A stretch of 64,000 nt of DNA from Jiangella aurantiaca (GTDB taxonomy: Bacteria > Actinomycetota > Actinomycetes > Jiangellales > Jiangellaceae): the NCBI RefSeq assembly GCF_004349105.1, contig NZ_SMLB01000001.1:62001-126000 (forward strand), written 5' to 3'. The notes under the pieces are model-generated. The model made no database searches, was not told the DNA's origin, and was given only the letters and a program-made list of their open reading frames with translations. The position numbers were made by a program, and so were the translations under genes. Positions 58,904 to 64,000 of this stretch are shown here, piece by piece (position 1 is the first letter of the stretch; the number at the start of each line of letters is the position of its first letter).

Positions 58904-61900
58904 ATGAAGCTGCCGGTCGGCAGGGTCCGTCGGTTGGTCAAGAAGGTGCTGCCGCAGGCGTACCTCGACGACGTCGCGCGGCGGCGTCGCATCGCGTCGG
59001 CCATCCGCGCCAGCGGGTTGTTCGACGCCGCCTGGTATCGCGAACAGCTGAACGAGCCGATCCCGGCCGGCGTCGATCCCATCGACCATTACGTCATGGT
59101 CGGGTCGGCCACCGACGTCTCGCCCAACCCGTGCTTCGTCAGCGAGTGGTACCGCGACCACCCCAAGAGCCCGAAGAAGCTCGACGTCGCGCCGTTCATC
59201 CACTACGTCAACCGCGGCATCGCCCGCGGCCTGTCGCCGCATCCGCTGTTCGACCCCGAGTTCTACACCGAGCGGCACCCCGACGCCGCGAAGCACCGCG
59301 GCGGTCCGCTCGGCCACTACCTCGAGACCGGCTGGAAGACCGGCGCGCAGCCCAGCGCCGCCTTCGACGTCGACGTCTACGCCGCGAACGTCGGCGACGT
59401 GCAAGGCCCGTCGCTGGCCGACTTCGCCCGCCGCGCCCGCCGGCTCATGCGGGAGACCCGCGGCTGGGAGCACCTGCCGCGCACCGCGGACACCTTCGAC
59501 CACGAGGCCGCCGAGGCGTTCAAGCGCCGCGTCCTGGCCGAGTACGCCGAGCGCGGCGAGGAGCCGCCGCTGGTCACCGTCGTCATCCCGACGAAGGACC
59601 GGCGCGACGGCGTGCTCACCGCCATCGCGTCCGTCGTCGCGCAGACGTACCGGAACTGGCAGCTCGTCGTCGTCGACGACGGCTCCACCGACGGCACCGC
59701 GGAGGCCATCGAGCCGCTGCTGGCCGACGAGCGCATCGAGCTGGTCCGCCGCGAGCGGGCCGGCGGCGTGTCCGCGGCCCGCAACGCGGGCCTGGCGCTG
59801 GCCCGCGGCGAATACGTCGCCTACCTCGACAGCGACAACATCTGGACGCCGGACTTCCTCGAGGTCATGGTGGCGTTCGTCCGCACCCGGTCGCTGCGGT
59901 TCGGCTACGCCGTCTCGGAGCTGCTGGAGGAGAAGAAGAACGGCCGCCGCGGCTACCGGTCGCTGCCGTTCAACCGGGCGGCGCTGGTCGAGCGCAACTT
60001 CATCGACTGCATCGTCGTCCTGCACGAGCGGTCGCTGCTCGACGAGGTCGGCATGTTCGACGAGAACCTGCGCCGCAACGTCGACTGGGACCTGTTCATC
60101 CGGATGTCCGCGGTCACCGACTTCGAGCTGGCACCGTTCGTCGCCACCCGCTACGACGCGTGGGAACAGCGCAGCGACCGCATCACCATCAACGAGCTGT
60201 TCGGCTACCGCTTCGTCATCCGGGCCAAACACCTGGTCGACTGGGCCGCCGTCGACGCCGGGCTGGCCGCGCGCCGGCCCGGCACGGTCTCCGTCGTCAT
60301 CCACGCCGGCGAGGAGGCCCAGGCCGTCACGGCCACCGTCCAGCGGCTGATGGAGGGCGCGGACGCCGATGACCTCGAGGTGGTGATCGTCGACGCGAAG
60401 GCCGACGAGGCCGAGGCGATGCGGCTCCAGTTCCTGCCGATCCGCTTCCCGAACGTGCGGGTGCTGCGGCAGACCCAGCGGCTGTCGACGGAGCTCTCGC
60501 GGACCATCGGCGCCGCGTATTCCACTGGCGAGACCATCGTCTTCCTCACCCCGGCCAGCTGGGTCGAGACCGGCTGGCTGGAGCCGCTGACCGCCGCGCT
60601 GGCCGACGGCGCCGCGGCCGCCCAGCCGCTGGTGCTGCTGCACGACGGCACGGTGTGGTCGGCCGGCGTGGCGTTCGCCCGCGGCGCGCACCCGCACAGC
60701 CTCTTCCGGCGGTTCCCCGGCGACGCGCACGAGGTGGTCGCGCGGTCGTCGCCGGCCGGGCTGTCGCCGGTCGCGCTCGCCGTCCGGGCCGCCGACTTCG
60801 CCGCCGTCCGCGGCTTCGACCCGCTGTTCGTCAACGACATCGACAACCCCGACCTCAGCCTCCGGCTGGCCCGCGAGACCGGCCGCCCGCTGCGGTACGT
60901 GCCGTCGAGCCTGGTCGCGCTCACCGAGACCCCGGTGCGGCGCACGACGGCGTCGGCGACGACCACCGCGACTGACAACCAGGAGCTGTTCACCGGCCGC
61001 TGGCAGGACACCGTCGCCCAGGACGACGTCACCGTGTGGGGCGAGCGCGGCTACGCCATCGTCGGCTACGACGGCGCGGCGCCGACGCACTGGGGCTTCG
61101 ACCCGATCGTCGTGCACGACCGGCCGGAGCGGCCGCTGCGCTGGGCGATCAAGATCGGCGCGCCCGACGTCGAGCGGCGCACCAACTGGGGTGACTGGCA
61201 CTACGCCATCGGCCTCAAGGAGGCGCTTGAACGGCTCGGCCACGAGGCCGTCATCGACGCCAAGCAGGCGTGGTACCGGCCGACGTCCCGGCTCGACGAC
61301 GTCGCCCTCGTGCTGCGCGGCGTCAGCGTGTACACGGTGAACCCGCAGCAGATCAACCTGTCCTGGGTGATCAGCCACCCGGAGCGGGTCACCCGGCGCG
61401 AGCTGGCCTCGTTCGACGCCGTCTTCGCGGCGTCGACGAGCCTGGCCCGGCGAATGTCCACCGACCTCGGCGCGCCGGTGCGGCCGCTCTTGCAGGCCAC
61501 CGACAAGTACCGCTTCCACCCCGTCCCCGCCGACCCGCGCCGCCGCCACGACGTGCTGTTCGTCGGCAACGCGCGCGGCATGCGGGCCTCGGTCGGCGCG
61601 GCACTGGAGGCCGGCATCGTCCCGTCCGTCTACGGCGTGCGCTGGCGCGGCCTGCTGCCCGAGGGTGCCTGGCTGGGCGAGTACATCCCCAACGAGGACC
61701 TGCCGGCCGTCTACGCCGGCGCCGGCGTCGTCCTCAACGACCACTGGGAGGACATGAAGGCCGAGGGCCTGATGTCCAACCGGCTGTTCGACCTCGCGGC
61801 CTGCGGCGCCCGCATCGTCACCGACGTCGTCCCCGGCATCGAGGACGTCTTCGGCGATGTCGTGCTGACCTTCTCGACGCCGCAGGAGCTGGCCGCCGCC

Positions 61901-62050
61901 GTCAACACCCAGCTGGCCGAGACGCCGGAGCGTGCGGCCGCCCGCGAGAAGCTGTCAGAGCTGGTCCGGCGCGAGCACTCGTTCGACGCACGCGCCGAGG
62001 AGCTGGTCGAGACGGTGCGCAAGCTCCAGGCCGAGCGGGCCGTCGGCTAA
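58904..62050 (+). CDS. Giant multidomain glycosyltransferase with degenerate second GT2 domain
   Basis: A 1048-aa paralogue of the protein at 54668 with the same layout: N-terminal repeats (YVNRGIARGLSPHPLFDPEF), first GT2 about 223-450 (VTVVIPTKDRRDGVLTAIAS, VVDDGSTDGT, AYLDSDNIW), second GT2-like about 465-660 and a C-terminal GT1-like part (LSWVISHPERVTRRE, VLFVGNARGMRAS, NDHWEDMKAEGLMSNRLFDL). In the second GT2, VVVDNGS is VIVDAKA and FLNNDT is FLTPAS, so the metal-binding motif is lost and that domain is probably inactive. ATG 58904 has GAGGAG 9 nt upstream. A long palindrome follows the stop. Confidence 0.85.
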   Translation: MKLPVGRVRRLVKKVLPQAYLDDVARRRRIASAIRASGLFDAAWYREQLNEPIPAGVDPIDHYVMVGSATDVSPNPCFVSEWYRDHPKSPKKLDVAPFIHYVNRGIARGLSPHPLFDPEFYTERHPDAAKHRGGPLGHYLETGWKTGAQPSAAFDVDVYAANVGDVQGPSLADFARRARRLMRETRGWEHLPRTADTFDHEAAEAFKRRVLAEYAERGEEPPLVTVVIPTKDRRDGVLTAIASVVAQTYRNWQLVVVDDGSTDGTAEAIEPLLADERIELVRRERAGGVSAARNAGLALARGEYVAYLDSDNIWTPDFLEVMVAFVRTRSLRFGYAVSELLEEKKNGRRGYRSLPFNRAALVERNFIDCIVVLHERSLLDEVGMFDENLRRNVDWDLFIRMSAVTDFELAPFVATRYDAWEQRSDRITINELFGYRFVIRAKHLVDWAAVDAGLAARRPGTVSVVIHAGEEAQAVTATVQRLMEGADADDLEVVIVDAKADEAEAMRLQFLPIRFPNVRVLRQTQRLSTELSRTIGAAYSTGETIVFLTPASWVETGWLEPLTAALADGAAAAQPLVLLHDGTVWSAGVAFARGAHPHSLFRRFPGDAHEVVARSSPAGLSPVALAVRAADFAAVRGFDPLFVNDIDNPDLSLRLARETGRPLRYVPSSLVALTETPVRRTTASATTTATDNQELFTGRWQDTVAQDDVTVWGERGYAIVGYDGAAPTHWGFDPIVVHDRPERPLRWAIKIGAPDVERRTNWGDWHYAIGLKEALERLGHEAVIDAKQAWYRPTSRLDDVALVLRGVSVYTVNPQQINLSWVISHPERVTRRELASFDAVFAASTSLARRMSTDLGAPVRPLLQATDKYRFHPVPADPRRRHDVLFVGNARGMRASVGAALEAGIVPSVYGVRWRGLLPEGAWLGEYIPNEDLPAVYAGAGVVLNDHWEDMKAEGLMSNRLFDLAACGARIVTDVVPGIEDVFGDVVLTFSTPQELAAAVNTQLAETPERAAAREKLSELVRREHSFDARAEELVETVRKLQAERAVG

Positions 62051-62060
62051 GAACCGGCCG

Positions 62061-62123
62061 TCACGAGGATTACCCGAGCCTCAACACGCCTGCACCGTGT
62101 TGAGGCTCGGGCAATCCTCGTGA
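62061..62123. terminator. 28-bp-arm palindrome, family B copy 3
   Basis: The arms 62061-62088 and 62096-62123 pair with one mismatch around a 7-nt loop. The core AGGATTACCCGAGCCTCA matches the 19.3-kb copy. It lies 10 nt after the giant GT stop and 25 nt before the convergent gene stop, so it probably terminates both strands. Confidence 0.8.
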
Positions 62124-62148
62124 TGTAGAGCCCCGGGCTCACGTCTCA

Positions 62149-63318
62149 CTACGCCGTGCGGGCGAAGTAGGAGGCGTAGCCGGGGTCGATCCGGCCCGTC
62201 CCGTCGACCTGCCGCCCGCCCGCCCGCAGCGCCGCGTCCACCGTCGCCGCGTCGCGGGCGATGCGGCGGACACCGAGGTCGTGGATGGCGTACCCGTCGT
62301 CGCCGACATCCACGGTTGCCGCCGGGGCGTCCGACCGGTCCAGCCCGAGCGCCAGCAGGTCGGCCGGCGAGCCGAGCACCGTCGCCGCGGTCAGTGTGCG
62401 GGCCGGCCGTTCGCCGCCCTCGCCGGCCGCACGCACCGTCGTGTCGAGCGCCGGCAGGAAGGTGCGCCGCATCAGGACGCCGCTCACCGGGCGCTGGCCG
62501 TATCCGCGCCCGAGCACGAGGTCCTCGACGTGCTCCGGCGCGTAGCTCAGCCCGGCCACCGGCAGCGTGACGAGGTCGGTCTCGCAGGTCTCCAGCGCCT
62601 GCCGCCGCTCCGCCGCACCGTCGGCGACCCGAACGGTCACCGCCGGCCACGTCTGCCGGCGCAGGTCGCGCAGCAGCGCGGCGTCGCCGGGCGCGACGAC
62701 GGCGGTGACCGACGGCGGTGACGACGCGACGCCGGCGGCCGCGGTGGCCGCGCGCAGGGCGGCGCGGCGGGCCGCGACCGACCAGCGCTCGCGCCGGTAG
62801 GGGTCGGCCAGCGTCGACGGCGTCAGCGTCGCCACCAGCTCGCCGAGCACCGGCCCGAGCAGCCGCCGGACCACCAGGGGGAGGTCCGGCGCGTACACCG
62901 GGACGCCGCCGACCAGCAGCTGGCGCAGGAACCCGGCCAGTTCCACCGGGCCGGGCGCCGCGCCGAACGGCACCTGCACGCCGGCGTACGGGCGCAGCCG
63001 CGTCAGCGCCGTGGGGTCGAGGATCGCGGGCCGGCCGAGGTCGGCGAGCCGCGTGCGCCCGGCGTAGAGCCGCATCACGCCTGACGCCGTGGTGCGCAGT
63101 TGCGCGAGCGGCCGGGGCGGCGTGCCGGGGCCGTCGTCGTCGAACGCGTCGAACCCGGCGGGGGAGACCAGCGTGGTGTTCACCGCAGGCAGCGGCGCCG
63201 CGATGACGGCGCCGGCGGCGGCCCGCAGCGCGGCCGGGTCGAGTGCGGCCAGGCCGGTCCACTTCGGGACAAACGGCTCAGCGATCGGTGCTGGTGGGAG
63301 GTCGGTTTTGGTCGGCAT
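62149..63318 (-). CDS. Degenerate GT2-like protein of unknown function
   Basis: A 389-aa protein without a recognised active domain. A segment near residues 200-300 follows the GT2 layout (SVTAVVAPGDAALLRDLRRQ, TWPAVTVRVADGA, TDLVTLPVAGLSYAPEHVED, GVLMRRTFL) but has no acidic VVDDGS or DXD motif, so it is probably a pseudoenzyme or a very divergent transferase. The N-terminal 190 residues are Pro/Ala/Leu-rich and unassigned. ATG 63318 is the first Met before a plausible core. Divergent from a normal GT2 gene. Confidence 0.6.
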   Translation of the reverse strand: MPTKTDLPPAPIAEPFVPKWTGLAALDPAALRAAAGAVIAAPLPAVNTTLVSPAGFDAFDDDGPGTPPRPLAQLRTTASGVMRLYAGRTRLADLGRPAILDPTALTRLRPYAGVQVPFGAAPGPVELAGFLRQLLVGGVPVYAPDLPLVVRRLLGPVLGELVATLTPSTLADPYRRERWSVAARRAALRAATAAAGVASSPPSVTAVVAPGDAALLRDLRRQTWPAVTVRVADGAAERRQALETCETDLVTLPVAGLSYAPEHVEDLVLGRGYGQRPVSGVLMRRTFLPALDTTVRAAGEGGERPARTLTAATVLGSPADLLALGLDRSDAPAATVDVGDDGYAIHDLGVRRIARDAATVDAALRAGGRQVDGTGRIDPGYASYFARTA

Positions 63319-63395
63319 CACAGGGCCCGGTAGGTTCTCAGCGTGGCGCCGCCCGGAGAGCGGCGACCCCACACTACCCGGCTAGCGGAGGAACG

Positions 63396-64000
63396 ATGTC
63401 GCCCACGGCCCGGACACCGGTCGCCGTACCCCGTCAGGAGTGGAACACCGTCCAGGTGCCCGAGCTCGGGGCCTGGGCGCCGACCCTGACGGTGACGGTG
63501 GTGCTCCCGGCGAAGGACTGCCAGGACGAGCTGGACCTCACGCTGGCCGCCCTGGCGGCGCAGACCTACCCGGCCGAGCTGCTCGACGTCATCGTCGTCG
63601 ACGACGCGTCCGCGGAGCCGCTGCGGCTGCAGGCCGTCCACCCGGAGCGGACCCGTGTGCTGCGGCAGCCGCCCGGCGACGGTCATGGCTCCGGACGGGC
63701 GCGGCACGCCGGCGCCGAGGCGGCCACCGGCGACATCGTGCTGTTCCTCGACGCCGACATGGTCGCCACCCGCACGCACGTCGAGGCGCACGCCCGCTGG
63801 CACCACACCCTTGCCGACGCCGTCGTGCTCGGGCACAAGCTGTTCGTCGACTTCGACGACATCACCGCCGCCGACGTCCTCGCGGCAACCCGCGACGACA
63901 CCTTCGACCAGCTGCTCGACGGCCGGAAGCTGAAGAAGCACACCTGGCACGAGGACTTCATCCGCGAGGCCGGCCGGCTCACCACGTATGCCGACGACAC
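63396..64000 (+). CDS. Glycosyltransferase family 2 (3' end outside window)
   Basis: The reading frame stays open to the window edge, giving about 201 residues. GT2 motifs are VTVVLPAKDCQDELDLTLAA, LAAQTYPAELLDVIVVDDAS, ARHAGAEAATGDIVLFLDAD with DXD at DADM, all in the first 125 residues. GGAGGA lies 2 nt before ATG 63396 (tight spacing), with TAGGTT at 63331-63336 as a possible -10. It is another transferase of the glycan locus, and the cluster continues beyond the window. Confidence 0.85.
   Translation, partial: MSPTARTPVAVPRQEWNTVQVPELGAWAPTLTVTVVLPAKDCQDELDLTLAALAAQTYPAELLDVIVVDDASAEPLRLQAVHPERTRVLRQPPGDGHGSGRARHAGAEAATGDIVLFLDADMVATRTHVEAHARWHHTLADAVVLGHKLFVDFDDITAADVLAATRDDTFDQLLDGRKLKKHTWHEDFIREAGRLTTYADD

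Noticed and set aside
58607-61744. A 1045-codon open frame antisense to the second giant glycosyltransferase
   Set aside because: High GC keeps antisense frames open; the translation is Arg/Gly/Val/Asp-rich with no domain, while the plus strand has clear GT motifs.

Overview
The window is GC-rich, densely packed DNA from an actinomycete. Supporting signs are GTG and TTG starts, stop/start overlaps of the ATGA and GTGA type, many start codons placed 6-8 nt after a TANNNT -10 box (leaderless transcripts), two LytR-CpsA-Psr (LCP) proteins, an LPXTG surface protein and an LplABC-type sugar importer. I cannot name the genus from sequence alone. No rRNA, tRNA, CRISPR array, transposase or phage gene was seen.

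Layout. 1-3.1 kb: sugar ABC importer (two permeases, lipoprotein). 3.2-11 kb: acyl-CoA dehydrogenase, UDP-glucose dehydrogenase, FkbM methyltransferase, an LCP ligase, a divergent SAM hydroxide adenosyltransferase behind a methionine-rich leader peptide and terminator, an acyl-CoA thioesterase, then a palindrome-rich gap. 11-41.3 kb: core of a cell-wall polysaccharide locus with a second LCP protein, a DUF11/LPXTG surface protein, several GT2 and GT4 glycosyltransferases, a Wzm/Wzt-type exporter, the WlbB-WlbC-WlbA set for a 2,3-diacetamido uronic acid, an OafA-like acyltransferase, a UDP-GlcNAc 2-epimerase (WecB), a WecC-like dehydrogenase, a PGRP amidase and a YfhO-like membrane protein. 41.3-46.5 kb: metabolic interlude (epoxide hydrolase, Tat metallophosphatase, acetoacetyl-CoA synthetase, lipoprotein). 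46.5-64 kb: glycan genes again, with a WbpA-like UDP-GlcNAc dehydrogenase, an APH-like kinase, a beta-helix/FG-GAP protein, rmlB-rmlA-rmlC and rmlD for dTDP-L-rhamnose, two giant multidomain glycosyltransferases, a degenerate GT2-like protein and the start of another GT2.

How it fits together (inference). The precursors encoded are UDP-glucuronate, UDP-GlcNAcA and its 2,3-diacetamido derivative, UDP-ManNAc(A)-type sugars and dTDP-L-rhamnose. Many transferases would assemble the glycan, the ABC pair would export it and the LCP proteins would attach it to peptidoglycan. No initiating phosphoglycosyltransferase, Wzx or Wzy is visible here.

The most notable items are (i) the Met-rich leader peptide, with its own promoter and a classical terminator, before the SAM-hydrolase-like gene; (ii) a roughly 345-residue domain marked by GP-x-N-x-AGQG, found once alone and twice fused to a GT4 module in opposite domain orders; (iii) two paralogous giant transferases, one with an apparently dead second GT2 domain; (iv) several families of palindromic intergenic repeats, one of which supplies the end and stop codon of a gene.
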